Below, one piece after another: positions 23,101-37,360 of a DNA stretch of 64,000 nucleotides. Origin of the DNA: Certhia americana (taxonomy: Eukaryota > Chordata > Aves > Passeriformes > Certhiidae). Every line of letters begins with the position of its first letter. Within the stretch, counting starts at the first letter, position 1. The stretch covers positions 126,439,221-126,503,220 of the forward strand of contig CM031858.1 of the NCBI GenBank assembly GCA_018697195.1, given 5' to 3'. The position numbers and the translations under genes were made by a program. The notes beneath the pieces are model-generated. The model worked only from the letters and a program-made list of their open reading frames with translations, did no database searches and was not told where the DNA came from.

Positions 23101-26100
23101 AAGAGCAGTGACCTATACCTGTCTGGCTACACCTGCTTCTCATTGGTCTCTCGTTGGTCTCTGGTAGCTCAGTTATTTTGTTTCATTGAAATTGTCTGTG
23201 GGATTTTCATGTAATGCAATAAAACTTTTCAGTCTGCTTTTCAAGCAGAAGAGGACTGCTGCTGGAAAAAAGAATTTAAAAAGAAAAATTAAAAATGGAA
23301 GAAAAACACCCCAAAATACAATCATCTTCTCTATAATCCTTATGAACTTCACGCAGAGCCAGAAATTTCAATTTTCTATTTTCAATATACAAAGAAATAC
23401 CTTGGCTTTTGCATAAAGTTACTTAACTGTTTACACTTGACATCTCAACTAGACAGAAAAAAAGATTTCTTCCTGAATGAGACAGTTATTTCACAGATGT
23501 TGGACATGAATTCATATCTAGCTACAAATGTTGATCCTTTTTGAATTGCAGACTTCAGCACAGTCATAATTGTGATAATGGCCACAATATTAATGTCCTA
23601 ATCTCTTCTGTCACTTCAACACATACAAAATCATCTCATCAGATCATCTTCGTGTCGATTTTAGAAATTTTTCTACTTCATCCAACAGACAAAAAATTGA
23701 CAAATATTTTAGAGTAATAATATACTTTTCAGTGGATATCTTTTATCTGCAAGAGCCAACTCTACAAACTAAATATTCATTCCCCACAACAATTTCATGT
23801 AAAATAAACTTACAAAAGGCCAGCTGCAAAAGCTAGTACAATAAACTGCTTCTCCCCCAGAAACACAATAGAGGATAAAGGTTTTTATTATTTGGATTTG
23901 ATTGTTCACAGCTGGTGCTTTCATCAGCCAGCATAAATATTGGCTGTTCGACCCATACTACAAAATTAATTTTCAAATTTTAATGCCCCAAGACAAATTT
24001 TATAGGGTTCAGATGCAGATTTTTTTTTTTTTTTTAATAATAAAGGGTGATTTGCAAGTTAGAGAGAAACTTCAGGCTCACCCAGGCCTGTAAATAACTA
24101 GTTATATTGACTTAATTTGAGCACATCTGTAGTCAGTACACTTACAGACTAATGATGCAAGAAAGGTGAAACTCATGGTCTTAGAATCATAAAATCAAAG
24201 AACTGTTTGTTTGGAAGTGTTTTGAAGCACTTGTTTTTTAAACATAAATCTGAAGCTATTCAGTAAAATATTTACAGTTATCTGCTTTGTCTCTGAAAAC
24301 TGCATCTCCAAGTTTAGCTTTTAGCCTGAAGCTTTGGAATTACAATGCTGCACGCAGAATCAGCCATAGGTATTTTAGGAAGAAAAGAATTTATTTTACT
24401 TAGAAACTTATAAAAATCTGGTACCTTGTTTAAGCCACATTTCATTGAGATCAATTATCAGCACTTCCATATTTTTGTGTATGTGAAAGGTCACTGTTGT
24501 AAAAAACAATATAGGTCAGAACTCTCTTAATCAGCATTTTTGCAAAGGAAAAGGCCATTCTAAATTTTAGTGTTAGCACTGACTGTTTGCCTTGTGTTAT
24601 CAATCTCTTCAAACATGGAAATTCAAGCTAAAGCAATAAAATATGAACTTTCCATCTTTTTACTTTTTTGGGGTTTTTTCCAAAAGAACACTGAAAAGGC
24701 CACATTAGTCTGAGGAACTGTTGAATAAACTGAATAGCAGAATGAGCATGAGCTTCTACACTTGTGTCCAGAGAGGAATTTTAGAGTATCCTCCTTCCTT
24801 TTTTAATTTAAGGTGATGAAAACTTTAAAATAAGTATCTGGTCTCATATCAGTTTGGGTAATCTCCAAAGATGTATTCTGTTCCATACAAGCTCTAGTCA
24901 ACTTAGCTGTATTTTTCAGCTGATCAAATCAGCAAGTAGTGTTTATCCAGGCCAGCAAATATATACTTGCAGCACAGTACTTTTATCATGAATGATCCCA
25001 TACCACTTTTACAAACTCTGTGTTTACTCATTTTTAGTCACATTATTTTCAAGTGAAATACATCCACAGTTTGGTTGGAACATAGCATCAATCTCAGAGC
25101 ACAGTGACAACAGCAGTAGAGAATGGGAACTGAAGTATTCTGGATTTACATCAAATGACAGAAAGATTTAAGTACAAGATTTAAGATTAAGCTACGTATC
25201 AAGAAAGTGGGTACTAGCCAAAAGAACACCTTCAGTTCTTGCCAAGCATGCAAACAAAATTGCTCATATTAAAGAAGCTGACATGTTGAGAAGAGTACAT
25301 TAAATTTTCAATACCTGATCAGGTTTCTAGCTACAGATATTTCTGGCTGTTGTGGCACCTCAATATTGATCTGGATGATGTGAGTCTTTATGAAATGTCA
25401 AAAATATTATACCAATGTCTATAAACACTGGAGGCAAGCCAGACCATTGCACAAACCAAGGACCAGTTTTTGTGTCTGACACAATCATTATTCTCTTGGA
25501 GAGCCAACTCAGATAAGAACAAGCCAAGAGCTTTCTAGGCATGACAGACTGGCATCTATAACACCCTGGCAACTATCCTTGGAAAAGGATATTTTTGCAA
25601 TGCAGCCGTAAGACTTGAAAGACCAAAGATGGGAGTTTGTCTAAGATACCAGCCAGGAGTTTCATGTGGAAGATATGAGTGACGTTTGCCTATACTATCT
25701 ATGTTCCACAAGAATTTCAGGCGGAGAGCTGTTAAAAGAGAGGCTACCCCAGTAAAAAAAAAAAATTAAAATACCATCTTTTTTTCCCTTCTCATTGTTG
25801 CTTTGATCAATCCTGTGATTTTTCAGAGGGTAATATGTATAATAAATATATCCTTTCTACACTAACTGCTTTAAAATATGTGTTACCTTTAAACTGATAT
25901 CACCATCTGATATTATGGAAGAGTTACCTAGAAAAAATCAGTTAGATACATGATGAAAAACTGAATTTATCTGGTATGAATAATGAAATGTAAACATATG
26001 TTGGGTTTTTTAATTATGGCCACTGTTTTATTAACTTTAGCTTTAACGTGTGAGGCCTTATTTGAATAGGCTTAAGTAATTTTAAACAGATTTTGGGGAT

Positions 26101-27261
26101 TAGATTGATGTATTGTTATAAATATACAATATCTTTGATTTCTTGCCATGTAAAAGAAGCTACTATAATTGCCTTTCTTTAACTCTGAAGTTTGAGGTTG
26201 AATTACCAAATCTTTTATTCTTCCTATTATAATTCTAACAAACCAAATTTTTTTCTAGATGCATTTTTTTTAGGTGTCATCCTATGGAGAACAACTTCCT
26301 TGACTTACAAACATGAAATACAGGAGTCAGCGTCATCAAAAGTGAAATAAGAATCAAACCAAACTTACGAAAATAAAATCAAATACTCCCTTGCTTTTAT
26401 CATATTCATACTTTCACAGAATTCCACCCCAAACCCTCAGTCTTTCTAAAACTTATGGTTGCTGAATCCAATCTTTTGCTCTGCATAATGATACTGTAGA
26501 TAAAACCAAGAAAAGCATTGCAATTACAGTTATTCTTGTAAAAAAGATTAGAACCACTCAGGTATGAAATAGACAATTTGAGAGTAGAAAATCTTTATAA
26601 TTGCAAAAGAAGTAGATGGAGTAGGCGGCTGCTGAGGACATTCAAAAACCTGAGGACAGAAGGGTCAATGCTGCTTGAACCTCTACTTCTCCTCACCCTG
26701 GGGCAGTGCATGGTTTGGGAGAGTAAGAAGAGCAGCTTCCAGCCCTGTCCTCACCTCCAGCAGGGAGAATGACCTGCATGCCAGGATGGAAGAACACATA
26801 TGAGTGAGGGGAGACACAAAGACATCCCTCCTCCCCAGAGCTCTGTGGCTCCAGCCCATCTCCATGCTCTGCCACTTTATGGCTGTAACATACTGCCCCC
26901 AAAAGGTCCCCTTACCATCCTGTCTTCACATAATCCCTCCTGGGACTCACCCTCAGCTCTCCATCCTGAATGGTGCAGTCAGTGAAGGACAAGGCCACCA
27001 AAACCATCATGCTGGAGCAGAACTTCCATTTTGTCTGTGTCACTACAAAACATCTGGGCTGGCTCTGGGTAGAAAGCCTGCTTTGAAGTTTGAAATCCTG
27101 CAGAGCACCCTCTGCAGAGACCCTCTGGTCTTTAATGGCCCATGTTGGCCAGCTTTTCCTCTTGCTTAAATTTAGATGGATCCTGCTTCAATTCTATTGA
27201 CACAAGTGAGTGATTAATCAAATTTAATGAATCCGTATTTGAAGATGTTTCTGAAGAGGTT
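17166..27261. other. Gene-poor AT-rich DNA
   Basis: Ten kilobases without a frame or exon I can support. A T16 run lies at about 24021-24036. The 26.6-27.2 kb part has higher GC and several overlapping open frames (longest 121 codons at 26804-27169). These have no recognisable motifs; a decayed LTR or other repeat is possible. Confidence 0.4.
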
Positions 27262-27398
27262 TCATGATCAGCTCAGTTACTCAGAGCACAGTGCCAGTAA
27301 TACCAAGGTGGTGGGTTTGATCCTTGTGTGGGCCCTTCATTTAAGAGTTGAACTCGATGATTCTTCTGGGTGCCTTCCAACTCAGAATATTCTGTGAT
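27262..27398 (+). mobile_element. tRNA-derived SINE with CR1 tail (TguSINE1-like)
   Basis: The head resembles a tRNA (Ile-type): AGCTCAG at 27270-27276 as the A-box region and GGGTTTGATCC at 27313-27323 as the B box, ending near GTGGGCC. It is followed directly by a CR1-type tail (TTGAACTCGATGATTCTTCTG ... TCAGAATATTCTGTGAT). This combination is the described songbird TguSINE1 design, in which a tRNA-Ile promoter is joined to a CR1 3' end and moved by CR1 enzymes. It suggests a passerine genome. Confidence 0.75.
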
Positions 27399-28887
27399 CA
27401 TGTGGCAAATCTGTTTTACTCATGGAGTCCTTGTGTTAAGTAAAAGATATCAAATGGTATCCTATGCGAGCCTCAGACTTGGGAATTCACTACCAATAGA
27501 GAAAGCAAAGGAGGAAAAGGAATTTTAAGAGTCAAATGATAAAAAAAAACAAGGCAGGTGTCCATTTTCTGCCTTGAATTACTGAAGCTCTGAGTTTTGA
27601 ACATGGACCACAGTAATATGGAATTAGACTACAAAATATACCAAAGCTCAAAGTTACCATTTGCATGGGAAAAAAAAAAAAAAAGCATTACCAATTATAC
27701 AGTTATTATTTCTTTCTTTGTCATCACTGGCACTGTGCCACACAGTTTATTAATGCACATTTCAGAGGAGCAGGGTGGAGCTGGCATACTAAAGAGGTTT
27801 TATACTTACTTTGAACTCAGGGCTCTGCACTGAGTATCAACCTATCATTCCTCAGATCCTTTAATGTATGGCCAGATTTAGAAACTTTCTCCTCTTCCAT
27901 TTCTTATTTGAAGGAGGCAGGCTAGACAGAAATAAGGTACAGATTACCACAAATTTGCCATCTATATGGTACAGAAATATTTTTTCTTCTTGGGAAATCA
28001 GTAATTTGTAGGGAAATGCATAGGATTCCAAATATACAAATTCCAAATCCTACTAATTTATCTCTGAAAACACTCAGAGCAGTTTTCTCTTGTGCCTAGT
28101 AATAGAAATTCATTGTCTCTCTGAGAATTCTGCTTTTCTTCAGATACTCCTATCAAGAGTCACCAGGTTCTCTAAAATGTTTATGTATGCACAGTTCTTT
28201 AACGGCAGAAATTGCTTTTTGGTTGTTCAGTCTCCTTATTAAGGTCAGAGATTATATAGGAGATTACATATTTGTCCCCAAAGAAGAAGTGATTTATAGC
28301 CTTTGCCAGAGAGGTGTAAAAATCTGGAATTTATTTTCTTTCTTCCTTCCAATCCAAAGTATTACAGGAAAGCTTTAAAAAGTGATGTTGAATGTGCAGA
28401 CATGAACAATATTTAAGCACTGACAGCAATATATACTATACTAAAAATATATAGCACTATTACTACACTACAGACCTGCTATACGACAGGATCAGCTTTG
28501 CTTTTCACTTCTTTTTTTCCTTTTTAAGTGATAGTTATAAGAGCCTGGGATTACACTTTTAAAACACAATGTCTATTCCAGAAGTAGTTACGGATAGGTA
28601 GCTACCTCTTATTTTCTTTAAATTCTATCCTTGCCCTAAGCCTGCATTGCATGGTAGCAGCACTGAGCAGGCACAGGTGCTGGGATGGTCAGCGGGGAGG
28701 GAATAACCTGGACTGCTTGTGGATGGGGGAACAAAATCCATACAAGGATAACTGACCCATCTGCACAAACAACCCTTGAAGACCTAGGAGGTGGCTGTAA
28801 CTACAGCCTGTCAGGGTAGGGACAGGAGCAAAAGCAGGGCCACACCCTCCCTCTGGACAGACACCTCTCTCTGGACAGGCACTGTCA
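27399..28887. other. AT-rich DNA, no gene recognised
   Basis: An A-rich run lies at about 27669-27684. No supported gene or repeat was seen. Confidence 0.4.
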
Positions 28888-29031
28888 GATGTGATGTGAT
28901 GTGATGTGATGTGATGTGATGTGATGTGATGTGANNNNNNNNNNGATGTGATGTGATGTGATGTGATGTGATGTGATGTGATGTGATGTGATGTGATGTG
29001 ATGTGATGATTGATGTGATGTGATGTGATGC
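28888..29031 (+). repeat. (GATGT)n pentanucleotide array with a 10-N gap
   Basis: About 28 copies of GATGT run nearly without error from 28888 to 29031. They are interrupted once by GATGATT near 29006 and by ten N at 28935-28944. The gap length is nominal, so the true array is probably longer. Antisense frames through it encode Ile-Thr-Ser-His repeats, which is a by-product of the 5-base period. Confidence 0.95.
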
Positions 29032-31059
29032 TCCATGCCAGCACCAAAGTTGTAGCAGTCTGATTTCACCCCATGACCTGGCAGCTCAAGATTTCAGCCA
29101 TGATGTTCAACACAGGTTATCCCAGGCATGCCAACTGCTGCATTTGGGTGGGTCTGGCCAGACAGGATCATGGTAGCCCCTGCCTGCACTGGACACCAAG
29201 TACATGAAATTAAGATGCTCACAACAGTAAAAAGGTTAAACTGTCTGCAAGACTGCTATGCCCATGGAAGTACAAGAGCCCTGAGCACTGCCACACACTA
29301 ACTGAAACTGCAAAACTGGCTAGAAATCTGTATCAGAGTTGCTACAGAGATTAACCACATCCCACAATTAGTTTGGACACAAAGCCCTTTAACGTCAAAT
29401 AGAAAGTTCCTCAATAACTTCAACAGCTTCTGATCCTGGCCTTAGAGAGGAAAAAGCAGTGAGACTCTCTAGATACTGATTCAGCTTTTGTTTAATGTTA
29501 AGAATATTGCTTCATATACTGAAGTTCATTTAAAGCACAGTGTTTACAAAATGTCTTCAAGTGGCTTTTTGAAATTGGCTCTGCTAGTTTTATTTAGGTT
29601 TCACTGAAAAGCAAAGGCACAATGTCTCACTGTTGTATTGATAGCACAAAAGTAATCACTCTTATAGTAGCAGATGTGAAAACCTTAGGAAGAACTTAGA
29701 AAACTAACCTTAGGAAGAACACTTTCATTTTCACTATTAGAAGCTGTGCCCCCAAAAAATCTTTTCCAGCCCTAGAAAAAGCTGTCACCAGCTATTCTGA
29801 AGCCTTGCCTCTAACTTAACAAAGCTCAAAAGCTAGACATCTATACATGGAAGGGGAAACTCTAGCTAATTGGCAACAATATACATAAAGTAACAAAAAG
29901 GCTAGAGAGCTTTTTTGTTATTTTACTTCCTGGCAGGAGGGGTGTCAAGGGGATTAAGATATGCCAAATGTTTGTGAATTGGGTAGAGAATTCACTTTCA
30001 AATTGCCTGTTTTTCAGTTACCATATTCCCACTGGACCTTATAATGAAGTCAGCTCACATCTTAACATTTACACCACTGGTCTTAGGAGGTGGACTGGAA
30101 TTAACAGGACAGAAGTGCTCTTTCTGTGGAGGATTTAGAAATCTACGTATCCTGGTCTTTTTTATTTACATTCAGGAGAAGAAAAATAATATTACAAATA
30201 TTATTTTCAGAACAACAGAAAAACATACATATCAAGCAGGCCCATGGGATTACCAAGCAATACTCTAGCTCCCAGTGTCCTACCTCCAACTCTGGCTAGT
30301 GGAAAATGCTTAATAAAAAGATAAATAGGACAGCAAGCATGTGGTGAACGTGTTTTCAAGGTCCTTTCTCAACCCCTAGCAATCTGCAGAACTAGCACTT
30401 ATTAAGCTAGAGATAAGACTTCTAATAATCCGCAATGGATTTTTCTTTTTGTCCAGGTTTTGGTTTTGATTCATGGTAGAACTCTAACATCCAAAACACC
30501 CAGTGGTAAGGAAGAAACTCCACATTAACTATTTATTTTCTTAAAAACACTTTCATTTTTGCTTTTGCTGCCAATTTTTAACATGATTTCTCCTAGTAAT
30601 TGTCTTGAAAAGTCTTCTTTCATCCATGCCATTCACAATTTTACAAACCTCTTTTTTCCTTCACTCAGTTGACTGATCATCAAGTTGCTGAATTCTGAAT
30701 TACTCAATGTATCTATGACCAGTAAAGTCAGTCTTTGTTTACCTTTGCAACCCTTTTATCTTTTCTGGTTTTACTAAGTTCTTCTGAAACAGGACTGAAG
30801 CTGTACAAACTAGTTTTAACTTGCAAAAGGGCACGGTGCTGCTCCTTTTCTGATCATTCCTCTGGCATATTCATTTCACTACATTACTGCTACTGGTCTC
30901 AGAGATGGTCGTTTCATCAACAGGACTTGAACTAACCTCAAGGTCACTTTCTGAAGTCTGCTCATGTCCCATCATTTCCCAACATTCATTTTAAAATAAG
31001 GAGAATTTTTTTTTTTTATTTTATTATTATTCTCGTATGTAAAGCTAACTACATTCTGG
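29032..31059. other. No gene recognised
   Basis: Mixed AT-rich sequence with short chance frames. A T-run followed by TTATTATT lies at about 31006-31031. Nothing further is supported. Confidence 0.4.
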
Positions 31060-31540
31060 GCTACAGTCTGTGGCCAGTGTACTCAGGGAAGTTGCTGTGC
31101 TCAAGTTTGGGTTTATTTTGGGACTCCCCAGCTTAAGAGTGACAAGAAAGTAGTGAGGCAGGGGAGAGCTGCCAAGGGGCCAAGAGCCCCATGAGAAAGG
31201 TCTGCGGGAGCTGGGTGAAGAGGAGAGACTGCAAGAGCAGTTGATTGAAGGGTGGTTGCAAAGGTGACAAAGCCCACAGGTCCTCAGCACTGGCAAATGA
31301 TACAAGGGGCCAAACAGTAGCAAGTGGGAGTGAGGTTGGACATCAGAAAAAATTTTTCATTGGGGATATAGTGCATCTTTCAAGAAAATCCTGTGAAATC
31401 TGCATACTTGGAAGCTTTTGAGGTTTATGCCTAGAGATTGACACAGCTGACTTGGTCTAGCACTGGTGATGGTCCCACTCCGAACAGGAGATGGGACTCA
31501 ATGACTGCCTGAGGCTGGAGTCTGTGAATGAATGACTTCA
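31060..31540 (+). mobile_element. Degenerate CR1 LINE fragment
   Basis: It contains GAGGTTGGACATCAGAAAAA at about 31331, the CR1 3' UTR signature (a lesion of GGTTGGACATTAGGAAAAA). Decayed tail phrasing follows, GGGACTCAATGACTGCCTGAGG at about 31494. Upstream purine-rich text fits the end of a CR1 reverse transcriptase frame, without a readable protein. Confidence 0.6.
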
Positions 31541-33764
31541 TTTTTACTCTGATATATGATACCTGCTGATCTGTCTCTTGAGTCAACGGTATAGAAAAGC
31601 ATTTCACTACCTTAATGAGTATTCAGCTTAATTATATGACTGTAGTTTTGATACTGGCTTTAAAAAGATAAATCCCTGATCTAAGGACATAGAGCTTGCA
31701 TAGTTGCAGTAAAAATTTGTTTGAATTGACAATGATTCATCCCTAAGATGTTGCATCTTTTAAAAACGTTCATCTAACATCATTTGTTTCTTTGTATCTT
31801 AAAAAGGAGAGCCCTTAAAAGAAAGTGTATCACTAGCACTTAACCACTGGGACTAATGAGGATAACTCATACAGTGTGATTCCTGAAAGCAGTCAGGCAG
31901 ATCAAGGGATCCTGATCCCCTTCATTGGCTGATTCAGTGTGCTACAAGCACAGGAGATGCTGAAAACCTTCAGAGAGAAATGAAACAGGAGTAAGTAGGT
32001 CTCAAATTTTTAAATATTCGAATATTTTTCCATCAACTCTTTCCCAAGAGTTTATATTGCATTTAATAAGGTCCATGAACTCTTGATTGAAAAAGAACTG
32101 TTTCCTCTCAGAACTAAAGAGAAGAGAGTAATATATCAGGTTTATTTCCAGTAATCAGACTTCGCAATTGATTTTCTTTTGTCTTACTCACACTATAAAA
32201 TTCAGTTTTCTGTCTTGTCCTTACAGCTTTTATTCTAATTCACAATGCAGTAAAGAAATTACTAGAAAAGCATAAATTCAAGTGTGAATGCAAACAATCT
32301 TAGTTCTGGTTTATATTAGTGAAAAACAACTGCTCTAAATATTGATATAAAGAAATAAAATTTTTCAGAAAATACTGCAAGGTATATGATTTAAAATAAT
32401 TGCATTTAAGTTTGCAAGACACATTTAATATGCAAGTAAAAATGTTTTATAAGTATAAAACTCTTCATATTATGTTAGGGAAAAAATATTATTGTACTAA
32501 TGCACAATACAACACAATGTATTGTACTGACCAGGACAGGTAAATATTTTCCAAGAAAAATAATTACAATATAGGCCATGTGCATTATAGTTGCATTGAA
32601 CAGCATTTCACTGCTAGGACCATAACTCATTGTCAATAATGCATTAAATAAGTTTTGCTTTTTTACTGTGTGAATTTTTCTCCTCCTTTCTTGATTTCTT
32701 TTTTCCACACTAATTTCCAAAGTTTTAACAAACCTTGTCCTTAAACTTGCTCTTCAGAAAGAGAAAAAAAAATCATATTAAGGCTTTTGACTGAACACAG
32801 TATATTTCATTACCTAACTTGATTATGAAAACCTTTGAAATTAGGTTTGTGATGTCAACAGAAGTAGTAGAAAATTCAAAATTCATTTACTAAATGAATT
32901 TATTAAACACTACAATCTTTGCTTAAAATTAGTTTACCACACATTCACTTACCAGATATACATAGGAAGTGCAAAACCAGTGCAGACAGAAACAAGATAA
33001 AAAATTATTTACACAAAAATGAAAACATATAATGCAATTCCTCTGTAACTTCGAATTCATGATCTTCATTTCTGCAAAATGGAGGAAAGCTATTGCAAAC
33101 TGATGCATCTCAATGACAAATTCTACCCTTTCTCAGGTAATAGGGGCTGAAATGGCCCCATGGAAGACCAAGCATAAGCACTTGAGCATGTTTTGTCTCA
33201 GACACTCTTACTGTTGTGACAGGAAGGGGTGATTGGAAGAGAGAGCCCCACTAAGGTGGGGCAGTGCTGTTCTGAGCCAATTTCCATTTCTGACTTGTCA
33301 CCTAATACAGGGAGTTCTAAACTGACCCTGATGGCTCAGTACAAGTTCCCCCATAGAAACAGCTCCCCTGTTTAGCTCCCAGATCAAAAATATATGGGAA
33401 GGCAAGATATGGAAATAATAAGCAGCTGCTATGCATGTTGACTCCAGGGATAGGATAACCACAGAGTAGGAAGGGACTACCCAGGCAGGCAAATCTGTAG
33501 CAATGTGGAGTTCTATAAAGAATGAAGCCAAAAACACTGACCCCCAGTATGTCTATATTGATTTATATCTAGTGTATAAGGGATGCACAGAATGGCTGCA
33601 TTTCTGGGAGCAAAATGAATGCCAAGTGAATTGAATTCTAACATGGCAAAAATAAGTGAGAGGAAATCTTGAAGACTACTTGAAAAAAGACCAAATTTGT
33701 GGGGTGGGTTGCTGCATATCAAAATGAGGATAACCCAGTCTACTCCTCAATAATCAAGCTGACT
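31541..33764. other. No gene recognised
   Basis: AT-rich sequence; no supported coding or repeat feature. Confidence 0.4.
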
Positions 33765-34245
33765 CTTATTTGTCTTGCAGTGGCAATTACCCCAGACAAG
33801 TGGCAATTACCCCAGTCTCCCCTTGCCAACAGAGCCAGGAGATAAGTGTGAGACACTACTGGAGTGGTTCTATAAGAAGGAAGGCACTCCAGAACAAAAG
33901 ATTTGTTCAGGGAAGGCCACAGCAGGGGCCAGCCAGCGAGCTGAGAAATCTGTACTGCAACCACTTCAGAGTGCAGTCAGTGCCACTTGGTGCCTGGACC
34001 ACCACCCCGTGCATGACCCACCCCTTAACCTGAAGAACAAGAGAGGGTTTGGGGAAATACAGCAAATTCTTTATACTAGTCCTTCTAACAAATCTGAAGG
34101 CAAAAGATACGTTTTAGTAGGAGCGGAAGTTGTGTCTGGACTAACCTAAGGAGAAGCCATTAGTCAAGCCACAGGCAAACCAACACATGTGAGACTAAAC
34201 AGTGGGCTAGATGCCAGAATTAGGGCAGTTATAAAGCATAAGAGT
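33765..34245 (+). pseudogene. Retroviral pol remnant (integrase region)
   Basis: The plus-strand frame ending at 34149 contains RYVLVGAEVVSGLT. After an in-frame stop it continues GEAISQATGKPT. This matches the start of a retroviral integrase core (a YVLVxVDxxSGLT-type strand followed by EA...ATG). Upstream residues include a possible zinc-binding remnant. No LTR, reverse transcriptase or primer site could be linked to it, so it is an isolated, inactivated fragment. ERV class is uncertain. Confidence 0.55.
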
Positions 34246-35808
34246 CCCCTGACATGAAGATGGGTGTCTTTGATCAGCTGACAAGAATTTAGCATGAACA
34301 TCACTGCTGCTTCTCAGGTAAAGCTCAGGTAAAGCTGCTCCTCCAATTCCAACTCAGGCTGCTGACTCCATGGCCTAAGAGGCCACGGGAGAAAAAAAGC
34401 CTCATTCCATCTTCCTAGCTGTATTGATTGATGTGTTTTATCACAGACTTTCGGTTCATCCTGAGACTCCTATGCTGTTGCACTGTTGCCTGGTTTTGGG
34501 AACATATGCAGGATGCTTGAAAACTCCCATTATTTATCCAGAAGAGCAGATTACTGCAGTTACTCATAGCATGAGGATGTGCAAGAACAGTAGCAGAGTA
34601 CTAAATACTGCAGCAATTACTGAGGGTTTTCAGTGCACAAAGAAAGAGACTAGAAAGAAGAGATGTTACATGCAAGTACAGTAAGAGGAAAAAAGCTGAG
34701 AAGTCTCAAAATATACATTAAAGAAAATTTTCAAGGGATCAGTTTTGGTGTTAAAAAGACTATAGCAATAGATTAATTTTAAACAATGTCATTTGGATCA
34801 ATACAATGTAAAGGGACAAGTACTTCCATTTAACACGTGAAAATGTTTTAAGAGATGCATTTTAATAAATTTAATAAGAATGTTTGGGGAACTTAAGAAA
34901 AACATTCTCAAAGGATCTTCAAGGAGTTAAAATGTAGGCAGGGTGTTCTTAAATGCATTAACATTTATGTGAAATGAAAGTTCAAACAAGACCCTTCAAT
35001 CTTATATACAATTCAAGCCAACAGAAAAATAAAACCCTGCTATGTTAATGGGAGCCATTGGTTTCACTGGGACTGCAACAAGCCTCATTATAGTCCTACT
35101 TTAATTTAAACTTGGATTTGCAAACTCAAATTAGTACTTTTCATCTGAAGAAGATTTCTTAAGCTGTACTGAAATCCAGCAAAGATGAAGGCTGCTTTCC
35201 TGCCCATCTCCCACATTTTCATGTGCTTCAGATCATCTCACAGACAGCTGTTTACTGATCAGCATAACTGCAGCTACCTGCAGGTTTATTTCTGCCTCTT
35301 CCTCTGCCAGATCACTGATCTCTGTTTTGTACTGCTAGTATACATAGTATTCATGATACAGTATATATAATTCACCATATACAGTATATAATTCACCTTA
35401 TTCCAGTTTGGGTCTGGAGCATAAAATCCTTCTGGCTCTGAAGGAATTAACCTTTCGTTTGTCAGCCTGTTAGAGCACCTCAGCTGATGCTATAACACAA
35501 ACAGGAAAATTACATTTCTTATAATAAATGCACAGGAGATGGGATCAGCCATGGTGATGGTAGTGATTTGCCTGGGGCTGCTGGTTCCTGACTATTTCAC
35601 TGGTGCCAGGAAAACCCCTCTCAGAAGGCTCCACTACCATCTTGGTGCAGATGAATGCTGCCTGGCCCTCAGAGTCACTGATAAGGAAGATGCAAGTACC
35701 AGTACCCTCTCAGATTTCAGCTGAAGTGGCTGGAAAGGTATGGGGAGGTTGGAGAAGTAGTAACACTGTCTTTTACCTGTGTATTAAATAACTACATTTG
35801 CTTTAAGG

Positions 35809-35872
35809 GTATATATATATATACAGATATAGATGATACAGAGATAGATATATAGACAGATAGATAGATAGG
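35809..35872. repeat. Compound AT / GATA microsatellite
   Basis: A run of ATATAT is followed by imperfect AGAT/ACAG units ending in GATAGATAGATAGG. Confidence 0.9.
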
Positions 35873-37360
35873 TATGTTTTTCTAGATTACTGTCTAGAGC
35901 ACTTAAGACTAAAGCACAGCTAAATGCTGCAAGATAAATAAATCAGTAGTCTTTCCTACTAGTAAGAGAGACACTAGAGAGGAAGGGAGGCTCCTCTGCT
36001 CCCAGTACAGCCTAAAAGTGACTTTCTTTTCTAGTTGTTACAGGACTTTTCTGATGACAGACTTTCAGCATTTAATCAAAGACTGATTTGCTAACTATGG
36101 ATGAAGGGAGATGCTTCCACTAGACCAGACACAAAAGGAATCTGAGACACAGCCTTGCCTTCGAGGGCTGCTGCTGCCATCCCCTACCTGAAGTGCTGAT
36201 TTGTGTGGCTTTAAGTGGAAGATGGCTAAATGGCACCATTGACCACGCAGAAATCATGGTGGCAGGTAATCTAAAACTTTTTCAGGCATCTCGACGTGAT
36301 GCTGAGATACTTTTCCAAAAACTCACTCTCATGTCTGCATTACACAATCAATATTTTTAGAAGAAATACTGTGACATGATCAATGGCTGGATGCACTTCA
36401 GGAAGTTCCAGTTAAGTTTATGAACCTGATACCAGCTGCTACAAGGCACATTGAATTACCTGGACTCCAACACTGAAAAATGAATTTTTGTATCACCCAT
36501 CCAAAACAAGAAATGCAAGTCATGTCTCTAGGAATTAGAAGTCTCCTAGGAATTACTGCTTTGGAACAGGTGCTAGAAGCCTTGACAAACAAGTGGCTGA
36601 GAAGAAATCCTTAAGAGTGACACTGTGGCCTAACATGGAATATAATGTATGCAGTCTGAATAAAAATTCCCCATTTCACCATACGAGAAATCTGCACTAC
36701 TTCTTTTATGTGACTGCATTTCAGATACTAAGACCAGTTTTAGTACCCTCAGAGAATGCTTACAGAGATCACTTAAAAGAATATGAAGAAAGAGTCACAT
36801 TAAAAACACTTTAAACACCCTTAATTTTCATGGAGGTTTCCCCTTGTGACCAGGGCAGGTTTTGAAATGTCTTGGTCAGTCTAATAAAATATGAACAGAA
36901 AATGTGAACAAAAATTTAATAACAGAAGATAAAGGCAGAATCAATCCAGAAAGTGAAAGGCGACAAATTTAGAGAGGAAATACTTTTAGAAATGCATTTT
37001 TAGACATCAGGACACATACTAAGGCTTGTCTATTAGTGGAAGAACAAACTTCACCAAGCAGCAAGGGTAGGATATCAGGCATGGCAATGAACACACAGAG
37101 GAGATTCTGACAGCAAATTTGAAAACTTCTTATGCTGGAGACAAAGCGGAAGACCGTAATTCATGTTTTCACATTTGGGTGACTTTTTGGTATTTTGTAT
37201 GTATTTGCTGCAGCAATTCTGCTGAGCTAGTCCAACCACTGACTGCAACAAGGATAAACTGCAGATGAGGAAAGACTGAAATGCTAAAATTCACGTTTTG
37301 ACAGATGCTGTGGTTTTCCCTCTGTAGCTCCAGAAAGTCAATTCAAAACAATGCCATAAT

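Noticed and set aside
28689..29069. Open frames encoding Ile-Thr-Ser-His repeats
   Set aside because: They arise from the 5-base tandem repeat and cross an N gap.
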